Below, one piece after another: positions 29,642-37,323 of a DNA stretch of 41,765 bases. This DNA is from JAJACP01 sp964350245 (lineage in GTDB: Bacteria; Chlamydiota; Chlamydiia; Chlamydiales; JAAKFR01). Position numbers and translations under genes: made by a program. Position 1 is the stretch's first letter, and the number at the start of each line of letters is the position of its first letter. The notes under the pieces are model-generated. The model made no database searches and was not told the origin of the DNA. It saw nothing but the letters and a program-made list of their open reading frames with translations. The stretch spans positions 1 through 41,765 of the forward strand of contig CAYGJC010000017.1 of the NCBI GenBank assembly GCA_964350245.1, read 5' to 3'.

Positions 29642-30502
29642 ATGTCTTCTTTAGATACGGTTCGCGAAAAGACTTTTGCTGATCGGGTCAGAAATCAAGG
29701 TTATGAACCGGGTTTTTGCTGCAGCGCCAGCTTAGCTTTGAGCGAAATCACCACTCTGGCTCTTCTTGTCATAGGTTGCATGGGTGCCTCAGGCGCCCTT
29801 TTGGGCTTGATACCCATTGGCTGGACAGCTGTGGGTGCTGGAGCGGGTCTTGCTATTTTCAGCGTCTGGGCCGGAAATCTCAGAGAAAGAAAGCTGAAAG
29901 TGCTTACCTCCTGTTTGATGGCCGCCACTCTCATCACTGTAGGTGCACTAGGTGGTGTGGGCCTCTTGTCGGCCACACAAGTGAGCTGGGCTCTTGTCGG
30001 CACGATTTTGGTTTCCATTCCTCTCAGATGTGGAATTTATGGATATCATACGCGCAAAGCNNNNNNNNNNNNNNNNNNNNNNNNNNNNNNNNNNNNNNNN
30101 NNNNNNNNNNNNNNNNNNNNNNNNNNNNNNNNNNNNNNNNNNNNNNNNNNNNNNNNNNNNGGTGGGGCGGCGTCAGGTAAAGAAAGGCGACCTGAAAGTG
30201 GGCATCGGGATATTCTGGAAGAACTGGGTCAGGCGCTTCAGGGTACCTCTGGGCTGACCCCCGCCGAAGGAGGCAGACGACTGCGCCTATTTGTGCAAGA
30301 CTGCGTGCGGCGTGATGAGGAAAAAAAGAGACAAGAGGTTGAAAGCGCATTTCAACAGCTAACCGAAGCGGAAGCGGAAAGCCTGGCCAAGTTAACCGCT
30401 GCAGAAGAAAAGCTTACACAAATAAGTGAACGATTAGATGTTACGATAGTCCAGTTGGATAAGACGGAAGCCCAGGTGGATGACGTGCTAGGTAGTGACT
30501 AA
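29642..30502 (+). CDS. Inc-like membrane protein, paralogue 2, interrupted by an assembly gap
   Basis: The left part (29642-30060) encodes the same four-helix core as paralogues 1 and 3 (LGLIPIGWTAVGAGAGLAIF, SIPLRCGIYGYH). Then come 100 Ns. The right part reads in frame as a charged, helical tail with a coiled coil (ESAFQQLTEAEAESLAKL, AEEKLTQISERLDV) to a TAG stop. Whether both parts are one gene depends on the true gap length. The layout, core plus linker plus coiled coil, matches paralogue 3, where the linker is a serine repeat; such a repeat could have broken the assembly. I see no ribosome site before the ATG. Confidence 0.6.
   Translation: MSSLDTVREKTFADRVRNQGYEPGFCCSASLALSEITTLALLVIGCMGASGALLGLIPIGWTAVGAGAGLAIFSVWAGNLRERKLKVLTSCLMAATLITVGALGGVGLLSATQVSWALVGTILVSIPLRCGIYGYHTRKXXXXXXXXXXXXXXXXXXXXXXXXXXXXXXXXXXGGAASGKERRPESGHRDILEELGQALQGTSGLTPAEGGRRLRLFVQDCVRRDEEKKRQEVESAFQQLTEAEAESLAKLTAAEEKLTQISERLDVTIVQLDKTEAQVDDVLGSD
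30061..30160. other. Assembly gap (100 Ns)
   Basis: Exactly 100 unknown bases, the usual convention for a gap of unknown length. It falls just after the conserved core of a repeated gene family. Confidence 0.98.
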
Positions 30503-30564
30503 CAGAACCGATCCGCAGCAAAAGCTAGTGGAATTCCCTGGCCAATTTCTTAGCTGTAGCCAGA

Positions 30565-30719
30565 GGCTGTGTTAAAAAACTTATAACGCTTATCTTCAGT
30601 CACCTTTGGCACGCCATTTTTTGAGCCACTCTTTCAGAGGCTATCTCTTTTGCTCACGTCTCCAAAACTGCCCGCCAGATCTCACTATATCTTAGCCTTC
30701 TAAATTTTGGAACACAGCC
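30565..30719. mobile_element. MITE-like element or IS remnant of 155 bp
   Basis: GGCTGTGTT (30565-30573) and AACACAGCC (30711-30719) form a perfect 9-bp terminal inverted repeat around AT-rich sequence with no open frame. GTAGCC occurs just outside both ends (30556-30561 and 30720-30725), with 3 extra bases on the left, so a target duplication is possible but not exact. The ends look like those of IS elements starting GGCTGTGT. The gene-free stretch 30503-30828 otherwise holds only the next promoter. Confidence 0.5.
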
Positions 30720-30775
30720 GTAGCCTATGCAATCAAATAGGAATAAACCGGCTCTTTTAGTTTTTGAGCTGGATT

Positions 30776-30805
30776 TTTACATGGATGCTCTGTACAACTT
30801 TTAAT
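30776..30805 (+). promoter_or_regulatory. Candidate promoter of the diverged Inc-like gene
   Basis: TTTACA (30776-30781), 18 bases, TTTAAT (30800-30805), each a 5 of 6 match, 24 bases before the ATG at 30829. Confidence 0.4.
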
Positions 30806-30828
30806 TAGTGTTCGTAATTGGAGGTCAG

Positions 30829-31290
30829 ATGTCCGGTACTGCTGCACCCATTCAAACAAACAGAATCCTCAACTCGGATAGAGGTTTTGAAACTGTTGGT
30901 GCGGGTGTTTTATTAGCCTTTGCGGTGACTGCTCTTGCAGTGGCCCTGATTGGCGTCATCAGTGGCTCAAGCCTGTTTCCAGATTTTCTTTCTCATGGAT
31001 GGTCTCCAATTGTATCAGGAGGGATCATTTTGGGTTTTGCTGCGAGTATTTTATGTGGAAAAGAGACTTCGGAAGAGAAAAAGCGGGCAGTTTTACTGCT
31101 GGCCATCATTGGAATTATGTTCATTGCGACTGGAGTGCTCGGTGGTTTAGGGATACGGTCTCTTATAGATATGAACTGGATGTCTACTTTACTGCTTCTG
31201 GGTGCAGGTGTCACGTATTTCAATTACCGAATTGAAAAATTAGAAAAAGAGAACGCTTCAAGAGCGGCTCATTCTGAGCCTGTTTCTTGA
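30829..31290 (+). CDS. Inc-like four-helix membrane protein, diverged
   Basis: A 153-residue protein with the same plan as its neighbours: a hydrophilic start, two pairs of hydrophobic segments (about 20-44/54-73 and 84-107/114-129), and a charged tail (RIEKLEKENASRAAH). The GWSPIVSGGIILGF and TGVLGGLGI stretches echo the paralogues' GWTAVGAG and GALGGVG, so a distant common origin is likely. GGAGG lies 4 bases before ATG 30829. Its last 22 bases overlap the convergent catalase-like gene. Confidence 0.75.
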   Translation: MSGTAAPIQTNRILNSDRGFETVGAGVLLAFAVTALAVALIGVISGSSLFPDFLSHGWSPIVSGGIILGFAASILCGKETSEEKKRAVLLLAIIGIMFIATGVLGGLGIRSLIDMNWMSTLLLLGAGVTYFNYRIEKLEKENASRAAHSEPVS

Positions 31291-32204
31291 TTCCGCTGAT
31301 GGCGGATTTGAGAGATTTTGTCATATAAATGCTTGCGCGCTCGATTAATCCCGCCTAATGGACGATGCTCAGGTAAAGTGTGCCAGGGACTAAAGGCAAG
31401 CTCTTCATCTTGCTGATCTGATATTTCTTGAATCGGAAGCTCTAAGGTGGCCACTTTGTAAAAAGGAGCTCTCCATTTCACTGTTGCATCTTCAATAGGC
31501 ATGCGCTCAGGATCTGTTCTTAGTTGAATCAAAAAATCAAAACGGGCCTCTTTTTTCTTCAGAAAGGCTTGGATCCCTTCATGTAAAAAGTTAGGGGAGG
31601 GAGAGATATTATGTTTCCCTTGATTGTCTGGAGAAGGAACCACCATAAATTTCATAGATTGATCAGGCCCAAATAGATAGGGAACCTCCCCATAGTAGGG
31701 AATGGTCAATAGATCGGTATGATGGCGGTTTTGACTCGTGATCAACCAAAGCTCTTTTAAGCGCCACCTGAGAGGATTTAAGGAGGGGAAAAAGAAGCGG
31801 ATCGGATTGTGTCGATGGCGGACCAGTTCATAAAAATCATGGATGGTGCGCACGTAAAAGGTGGGGGTGCTCCGCATCAAAAAGTCGATCTCGCCCCCAT
31901 TTGGAAGGGAGAGTTTGATGGAGAGGCTTCGATTGTCTTTTTTGCGGTCATCTTGGGCAAAGGTTTGTGAAAAACGGACGTATCCGGTGTAACGTTTGGC
32001 TTGCTTAAAGAAGCCAACCCGCAAGAACTCTGGCAGCTCGGGCTCAATAGAGAAGGTGGCGCACGTCAAGGCTACTGTTTTGGGATGGGTGCCTCTCTGT
32101 GCAGGCCGTTTATGAGGTGGATTGCTCTCTCCGTAGTAGGCGAGAAACTCGTGCATGAGTTTTTGGATGAGCTCTTCTTCATTCTCTTCAAGTTGTTCGT
32201 CCAT
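31269..32204 (-). CDS. Small catalase-like haem protein (allene-oxide-synthase/hydroperoxide-type relative)
   Basis: A 311-residue member of the catalase superfamily, much shorter than true catalases (about 480 or more). RGTHPKT places the distal histidine at H40. GYVRFSQTFAQDDRKKDNRSLSIKL (in parts, 74-98) matches the catalase beta-barrel start, and FLMRSTPTFYVRT (108-120) the distal strand. In catalases an asparagine stands where S112 is found, so peroxide breakdown is probably altered. The end PLGGINRARKHLYDKISQIRH carries a candidate proximal tyrosine, Y294. Relatives of this size process fatty-acid hydroperoxides or are uncharacterised. Its place 2.3 kb from the dioxygenase gene supports a lipid role. 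No signal peptide. Confidence 0.82.
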   Translation of the reverse strand: MDEQLEENEEELIQKLMHEFLAYYGESNPPHKRPAQRGTHPKTVALTCATFSIEPELPEFLRVGFFKQAKRYTGYVRFSQTFAQDDRKKDNRSLSIKLSLPNGGEIDFLMRSTPTFYVRTIHDFYELVRHRHNPIRFFFPSLNPLRWRLKELWLITSQNRHHTDLLTIPYYGEVPYLFGPDQSMKFMVVPSPDNQGKHNISPSPNFLHEGIQAFLKKKEARFDFLIQLRTDPERMPIEDATVKWRAPFYKVATLELPIQEISDQQDEELAFSPWHTLPEHRPLGGINRARKHLYDKISQIRHQRNQETGSE

Positions 32205-32323
32205 ACACCATACCTATTCCAAATCAAATCATTTTTGAGACGTTTTTGCAACCTTGGATTACCCGCGGTTGCATCCTTTATATTGAAAGTGATTTTAATT
32301 TATAGGTAATGATTTTCGTTGTG

Positions 32324-32348
32324 TCTTTATCAAGTATTTATATACAAT
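32324..32348 (+). promoter_or_regulatory. Promoter region shared with Inc-like paralogue 1
   Basis: A 25-bp stretch beginning TCTTTATCAAGT and ending TATATACAAT, 22 of 25 identical to 29012-29036. TACAAT is the likely -10. Confidence 0.55.
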
Positions 32349-32369
32349 GGCTTCCTAATTTGTTTAATT

Positions 32370-32411
32370 TTTGAGGTTAACATGGCTATATTTGAGGTTA
32401 ACATGGCTATA
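32370..32411 (+). repeat. 21-bp tandem duplication of a ribosome site plus start codon
   Basis: Two perfect, adjacent 21-bp units (32370-32390 and 32391-32411). Each contains GAGG, TTAAC and ATGGCTATA. The length is a multiple of three, so both ATGs (32382 and 32403) open the same frame and give proteins differing by seven residues. Confidence 0.95.
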
Positions 32412-33326
32412 GATGCTGCTGGATATAGTGAGCAACAAAAACCAAGATTCGACATAACAAGGCGTAAGTTCAGAATTCAAGGTTATCTTAGACAGGGTCC
32501 TTGCTGCAGTGCCACGTTGAGTTTGAGTGAAATAGCTATTCTGGCCCTTTTCATTATCGGCTGCATCGGTGCTTCGGGCGCCTTTCCCGGTTCCATGTCG
32601 ATTGGATGGACAGCTGTGGGGGTTGGATCGGGCCTTGCCGTTCTGAGTGTATGTGCCGGAAATCTCAGAGGAAGAAAGCTTAAAGTGCTCACCTCTGCTC
32701 TGATGGCAGCTACCTTAATCACAGTTGGCGCTCTTGGTGGTGCTGGAATCTTATCTGCCACACAAGTGAGTTGGGCTATTGTCGGAACGGTTCTTGTTTC
32801 GATTCCTATCAGATATGGAATTTGCCGGTATCACTCTCGGGCGGATGCGCAGCTTATGCGGCGTCTTACTACATTGAGAGCGACTCCTCATGATGAATCC
32901 TCATCCTCATCCTCATCGTCAACCTCTTCTACTAGTGGAAGCCACGAAGATGGTCGTGGAGAAGCGACTACAACTGGGGTAACTCATGAGCCCCCTCAAC
33001 ACAACGCTGATTTAGATGATGCCGTGGAAGATGGATTTGAAGTGGTTCAGGCAGATCGGGGGCGATTACTACGCTCACAACAACACTCCGACAGCTACGC
33101 GGCCGATCTTACGACAGGGATGGCTACAGCACTTGATGGAAGTGTTGGTCCAGGACCATCACATGAAGAGCAGATAAGAGCACTCGATGCCCAAATCAAA
33201 GCGCAAAAAGCTAAGGTACGCAAGGCTGATGAGGCTACTGCAAAAGCACGCCTTGATATGGATGACTTGAGGGCTCGAGCAAAAGCCCTTGGAGTTGACG
33301 GACTGGTTCCGAATTCTGACAGCTAA
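32382..33326 (+). CDS. Inc-like membrane protein, paralogue 3, with serine-rich linker and coiled-coil tail
   Basis: A 314-residue protein. After a basic, hydrophilic start comes the conserved four-helix core (LSLSEIAILALFIIGCIG to VGTVLVSIPIRYGIC). A serine run (DESSSSSSSSTSSTSG), an acidic linker (DLDDAVEDGFEVVQ) and a C-terminal coiled coil (EEQIRALDAQIKAQKAKV, ATAKARLDMDDLRARA) follow. Long cytosol-facing coiled coils are common in Inc proteins that bind host factors. It starts at ATG 32382 or 32403, duplicated start sites with equal ribosome sites. Its stop overlaps the convergent phosphodiesterase gene by 4 bases. Confidence 0.78.
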   Translation: MAIFEVNMAIDAAGYSEQQKPRFDITRRKFRIQGYLRQGPCCSATLSLSEIAILALFIIGCIGASGAFPGSMSIGWTAVGVGSGLAVLSVCAGNLRGRKLKVLTSALMAATLITVGALGGAGILSATQVSWAIVGTVLVSIPIRYGICRYHSRADAQLMRRLTTLRATPHDESSSSSSSSTSSTSGSHEDGRGEATTTGVTHEPPQHNADLDDAVEDGFEVVQADRGRLLRSQQHSDSYAADLTTGMATALDGSVGPGPSHEEQIRALDAQIKAQKAKVRKADEATAKARLDMDDLRARAKALGVDGLVPNSDS

Positions 33327-34111
33327 TTTCCGCATGCTACCTTTAGCTTGTCGGGGCGGTCGGTAATGATGCCATCCACACCCCATTTAATCAGCAGTTC
33401 GATCTGATTTTGGTGATAATCGGTGCCGACCTTCTCAGGATAGCCCCAGGGGATCACTTTGAGGTTCAAGGCGTGGGCCTCATCGACTAATTCTTTTGTA
33501 ACATCCATCTCGAAGGGGGACCAGCACTTTCCCTTCAAGGCGTGCACTTTTTGGGGAGAAAAGGGCCCTTCGGTGACATAGGAGGTTTGTATGGAGCCGT
33601 CTAGTTTTTGAAGAGCTCTCAGGCTGTCAAAATCAAAAGACTGCACTTGGGTGCGCTCGATGAAGTCGGTCTCTTTGAGAAGAGAATAGAGGGACTCTAC
33701 CATTGTTTGGGAGTGTACCTTGATCTCAAGCTGAAGGCACACATCGTGATTTTTTAATAAACCGAGCACCTGCTTTAAAGAGGGGATACGGGCGATTTCG
33801 AGCCCTTTTTGATCAGGAAAATAAGCTGCATAGGAGGACCTGGGATCAATTTTACCGACGTTGAACTGTTGCAATTCACGAAAGGTGAGTGCAGAAACAG
33901 AAAGAGAGGTTGTTAGAAATCTGCCGTCGGGTCCGCGCGTGAGATCGGGATTAAGATCGGGATCGTGTGTGGCAACAATGACACCTTCTTTGGTGGTACA
34001 GATATCGAGATCAATCACATCAACAGGTAGTTCGAGGCAGAGCTCACACCCTTCGAGTGTATTTTCGGGAGCAAGCCCTCTGGCTGCTCTATGCGCGTAA
34101 ATCAAGCTCAT
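33323..34111 (-). CDS. ugpQ: Glycerophosphodiester phosphodiesterase
   Basis: A 262-residue GDPD-fold enzyme that cleaves glycerophosphodiesters to glycerol-3-phosphate and an alcohol. HRAARGLAPENT (7-18) supplies catalytic H7 and E16, DLDI (35-38) the metal-binding acidic residues, THDPDL (48-53) the second histidine, and GVDGIITDRPDKL is the family's end motif. No signal peptide, so it resembles cytosolic UgpQ. ATG 34111 starts just before the domain; a TTG at 34132 is open. It overlaps the cyclase gene by 23 bases and so is probably in its operon. It could use the headgroup left after phospholipid deacylation. Confidence 0.92.
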   Translation of the reverse strand: MSLIYAHRAARGLAPENTLEGCELCLELPVDVIDLDICTTKEGVIVATHDPDLNPDLTRGPDGRFLTTSLSVSALTFRELQQFNVGKIDPRSSYAAYFPDQKGLEIARIPSLKQVLGLLKNHDVCLQLEIKVHSQTMVESLYSLLKETDFIERTQVQSFDFDSLRALQKLDGSIQTSYVTEGPFSPQKVHALKGKCWSPFEMDVTKELVDEAHALNLKVIPWGYPEKVGTDYHQNQIELLIKWGVDGIITDRPDKLKVACGN

Positions 34112-36143
34112 ATAGGGAGACGGGCTCTTCAAATCCTTTGAGTTTCATCGGAGGAACGGGTTTAAACGTGAATTTTTCCGGTTCTCTAAGGGCTTCAATG
34201 GTGTTTTTTGAAACCAAAATTTGCATCGGTTTGGCAGCAGCGCACATGCGAGAGGCAAGATTGACATGCGCGCCAATGACAGTGTAGTTGAGGCGATTTT
34301 CGGCGCCCATATTTCCGGCACAAACAGTTCCTGTGTGCACGCCGATTCCAATCTCTAAGGTTTTTTTTCCCTGCTCGAGCTGCTTCTGATTCCATGCAGC
34401 AAGGTCACGCATCATGGCCTGAGCTGCCTCAAGCGCTTTTTCGGCATGATCCTCCATGTCTAGCGGAGCACCATAAAGAGCCATGATCTCATCGCCTACA
34501 AATTTATCCACAACACCATGCGTGTCATCAATGATGTGACACATGTGAGTCATGTATTTGTTGAGCATTTGAATGAGTTCTTTGGGGGCAAAGTGATTGG
34601 AAAGAGGGGTAAAATCACGGATGTCACTGAAGAGAAGTGTAACGAGGCGCTCTTCTCCGCCGAGTTCGATGTCGCTGCTAAGGATTTGTGCGGCCACCTC
34701 CTTGGAGACCACTTTGTTGAGCGCTCCCCGGATTTTCTCTCGGTCACGCAACGCCCCCACCATCCCCTCAAACGAGTGGGTTAAAACGGCAATTTCATCG
34801 TCCCTTTTTTCGATATTGGGTAGGGAGAGTTTTTCATAGCGCCCATTCCCAATTTCTTCAGAGGCATTGGCTAACAGTGTGATAGGACGGGTGATTTTTT
34901 TGGACAGACGCGCGAGTAGAAGGAGCGCAAGGATAAATACGACAACTGCAGCTGAAAGCAAGTTAAACGAGATTTTGTTGACAAGTCCGGTGCGGAGCTG
35001 ATGCATCAGTTTTTTCACCGAAGTGGCTTGATCTGCAGGAGTGAGAATGGAAATGGAGAGTTCTCCCACTTGGTGGGGCTCTAGTGCGTATGAGGTGCCT
35101 GCAAAATCTAAAGAGTTGGCTGTAAGGGAAAAATCTCCTTTTGGAATGAGCGCTTCTTTTCCACCGGGAAAAAAGATAACGCCTTCTGAGTTCTTTGTGG
35201 AAAGGAGAATCGGAGTTTTTAGAATTTCAGTGACTTGTTTTGCGACACCGGAAATCGAGTAGCCCAGAACAATTTTCATATCAGCCAAAAAGAGATAGTG
35301 GACAAAATCGATATAGGAGTTGTTGCCCGAACGCCTAAGGAGTAGATAGGGAATGGTGGGAAGGGGAAGTTTTTCAATCTCCGGCTTGGTGAGAAATACT
35401 TCATCAGCTAGCAGGCCGTATCCATATTCAAAAGTTGAACTCACAGTTAAGACGCCGTCAGCCTCCTCAGGCTTTTTAGCCAAAAGCTCGATCATTTCCG
35501 CCTTGTCGACCATTTGGTTTTGGCTCCATGTCATATAGGCAAAAAGCTGGGAAGTGGAATCATCGGGAGAAAGGAGGGGGTTGTTTGAGTCAAATGGCTG
35601 GAAAGCCAGCTGTTTCCAATCAGGATCTTGCTCTGGAAAGAGATAGTAGAAGGCTTGGTTGGGTTCTTTTTCAAAAGGGTGTAGGCGGGCTGTGTAGAGC
35701 CGTCCATCGGGGAAACGGATGGCAAGGGTATTGGCGTCGATTTTTGCCCAAGAGGGGACATAAAGAGTTCCATTTTCCGGAGCAATCACAACCGTCTCTT
35801 TTGCATCTGAAATCTGAATGTAGGCAAGAGCGGGCGCATAGCCAATGATTTCAGCAGCACGCTCTTTCAGAGGCCTTTTCTCTTCTAAGAGCGCCTCTTG
35901 CTCTGTTAGAAGTTTAGCAAGGCCCTCAAGCTCCGTTGCTTGCTGGATAAATTGTCCCGAGATCATCGTCGTGAAAGCCAGCTGGATCTTCTTGGCGCTG
36001 GCACTAAATTTTTTGGAGAGTAGAGCAGAGGCCTTATTGATATCGCGTTCGACAAAGATTTTGGGAACGGCATAACTCAAAATAGCTACGACAAGGAGGA
36101 TAGTCCCAACGCTTAAAAATAGTTTTGCTCGAATACTTTTCAT
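34089..36143 (-). CDS. Membrane-bound class III adenylate cyclase with HAMP domain
   Basis: A 684-residue sensor cyclase. It has TM1 at 8-27, a large extracytoplasmic domain (about 28-390, possibly Cache-like), TM2 at 391-412, HAMP to about 465, and a catalytic domain. Metal aspartates are D507 (LFSDIRDF) and D551 (FVGDEIM). Substrate-specifying K547 and T621 (YTVIG) point to ATP rather than GTP. N628 and R632 stabilise the transition state. It should make cAMP in response to an outside signal and probably acts as a dimer. GAGAG lies before ATG 36143. The nearest possible cAMP receiver in the window is the cyclic-nucleotide-binding patatin at 25366. Confidence 0.93.
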   Translation of the reverse strand: MKSIRAKLFLSVGTILLVVAILSYAVPKIFVERDINKASALLSKKFSASAKKIQLAFTTMISGQFIQQATELEGLAKLLTEQEALLEEKRPLKERAAEIIGYAPALAYIQISDAKETVVIAPENGTLYVPSWAKIDANTLAIRFPDGRLYTARLHPFEKEPNQAFYYLFPEQDPDWKQLAFQPFDSNNPLLSPDDSTSQLFAYMTWSQNQMVDKAEMIELLAKKPEEADGVLTVSSTFEYGYGLLADEVFLTKPEIEKLPLPTIPYLLLRRSGNNSYIDFVHYLFLADMKIVLGYSISGVAKQVTEILKTPILLSTKNSEGVIFFPGGKEALIPKGDFSLTANSLDFAGTSYALEPHQVGELSISILTPADQATSVKKLMHQLRTGLVNKISFNLLSAAVVVFILALLLLARLSKKITRPITLLANASEEIGNGRYEKLSLPNIEKRDDEIAVLTHSFEGMVGALRDREKIRGALNKVVSKEVAAQILSSDIELGGEERLVTLLFSDIRDFTPLSNHFAPKELIQMLNKYMTHMCHIIDDTHGVVDKFVGDEIMALYGAPLDMEDHAEKALEAAQAMMRDLAAWNQKQLEQGKKTLEIGIGVHTGTVCAGNMGAENRLNYTVIGAHVNLASRMCAAAKPMQILVSKNTIEALREPEKFTFKPVPPMKLKGFEEPVSLYELDLRA

Positions 36144-36153
36144 CAATTTCTCT

Positions 36154-36182
36154 CTTATAAAACTTTTGTTGATTTTTTTGAA
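36154..36182 (-). promoter_or_regulatory. Candidate promoter of the adenylate cyclase gene
   Basis: On the minus strand TTCAAA (36177-36182), 17 bases, TATAAG (36154-36159). It leaves a very short leader (under 10 bases after the likely start point). It lies in the 49 bp between divergent genes, so the efflux operon promoter must overlap it. Confidence 0.35.
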
Positions 36183-36192
36183 AAAGAATGCG

Positions 36193-37323
36193 ATGGAAAA
36201 AGGAATGTGGCGTTACTTTTTATTAACGAGTCTCATTTTTTTAGTCGGCTGTGATTCCAAAAAAGCGGAAACACCGGCGACATCTGTGACGGCTTTTCGG
36301 GTGGAACCAAAAACCATTCCTGCCGATTTTCAGTTTGTAGGCGTAGCTAAAAGCTCCCATCCTGTCGAGATTAGAGCCCGTGTCGAAGGGTATCTGTTGA
36401 GCATTAATTATACTGAAGGAGATCTGGTAGAAGAAGATGAGCTTCTTTTTCGGATTGATCCCAGTCAATTTGAGGCAAGCCTTCAAGAGGCAGAAGGTGA
36501 ATTGGCCAGACAGGAGGCGATTCTTTGGCGTGCCAAAAGGAGTTTAGAAAGGCTCGAGCCGCTCTATGAGCAAAACGCTGCAAGCCAAAGAGACCGTGAT
36601 AACGCCGTGGCTCAAGTTTTGGCAGGCGAAGCTGCGGTTATCTCAGCAAAAGCCAATGTGACTCAAGCGGAGCTCAACTTAAGTTATACCTTTATCCGCT
36701 CCCCGATCAAGGGACTGACTGCCCGGGCGCGCTTTCGTGAGGGGACACTGATTACTCCTTCCATCAATGGCCTACTCACTCTCGTTTCTGTCGTTGACCC
36801 GATTTGGGTGGTGTTTTCGATCTCTGATGATGAGTTATTACAAGCGCGTGCAGAAGGGAAAGCGCAAAGGTTGATTTTACCTGCTGAGCAGGAATATGCT
36901 GTTACGCTTAAATTGGCTGATGGCTCCACGTTTCCTCACACCGGGCAGGTCAACTTTGCTTCTCCTACTCTTGATCCGGAGACAGGTGCGATGGTGGTGC
37001 GTGCACAGTTTGCCAATCCTGAGGGAGAGGTGCTTCCCGGACAATTTGTGAGTGCAACCGTTACAGGTGCTAAACGTCCCAACGCGATCATCGTCCCACA
37101 ACAAGCGGTCTCTCAAGGAAGAAAGGGGATGTATGTCTTTGTGATCAATAAAGATAATACAGTCTCTTTGCGCGACGTCACAGTCGGTTCTTGGTATAAA
37201 AGCTATTGGATTATCGAGGAGGGATTGCAGCCAAGCGATCTAGTTGTAGTGGAAGGAACCAATAAATTGGCAAACGGAATGCGTGTGCATGTCACCTCTG
37301 TTGAGCCGCCTGAGCAGACATGA
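36193..37323 (+). CDS. RND efflux membrane-fusion lipoprotein (AcrA/MexA-like)
   Basis: A 376-residue periplasmic adaptor. The signal peptide ends in lipobox LVGC. Lipoyl half-motifs are VEIRARVEGYLLSINYTEGD and LSYTFIRSPIKGLTARARFREG. The coiled-coil hairpin (about 95-165) and the beta-barrel with PILDPETGAMVVRAQF-like sequence (SPTLDPETGAMVVRAQF) are typical of MexA. I chose ATG 36193; ATG 36205 is possible. It overlaps the pump gene by ATGA. The substrate class, drugs or amphiphiles, is known for the family, not for this gene. Confidence 0.92.
   Translation: MEKGMWRYFLLTSLIFLVGCDSKKAETPATSVTAFRVEPKTIPADFQFVGVAKSSHPVEIRARVEGYLLSINYTEGDLVEEDELLFRIDPSQFEASLQEAEGELARQEAILWRAKRSLERLEPLYEQNAASQRDRDNAVAQVLAGEAAVISAKANVTQAELNLSYTFIRSPIKGLTARARFREGTLITPSINGLLTLVSVVDPIWVVFSISDDELLQARAEGKAQRLILPAEQEYAVTLKLADGSTFPHTGQVNFASPTLDPETGAMVVRAQFANPEGEVLPGQFVSATVTGAKRPNAIIVPQQAVSQGRKGMYVFVINKDNTVSLRDVTVGSWYKSYWIIEEGLQPSDLVVVEGTNKLANGMRVHVTSVEPPEQT

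Noticed and set aside
30024..30350. Minus-strand frame crossing the N gap
   Set aside because: The frame exists only because Ns contain no stop codons.
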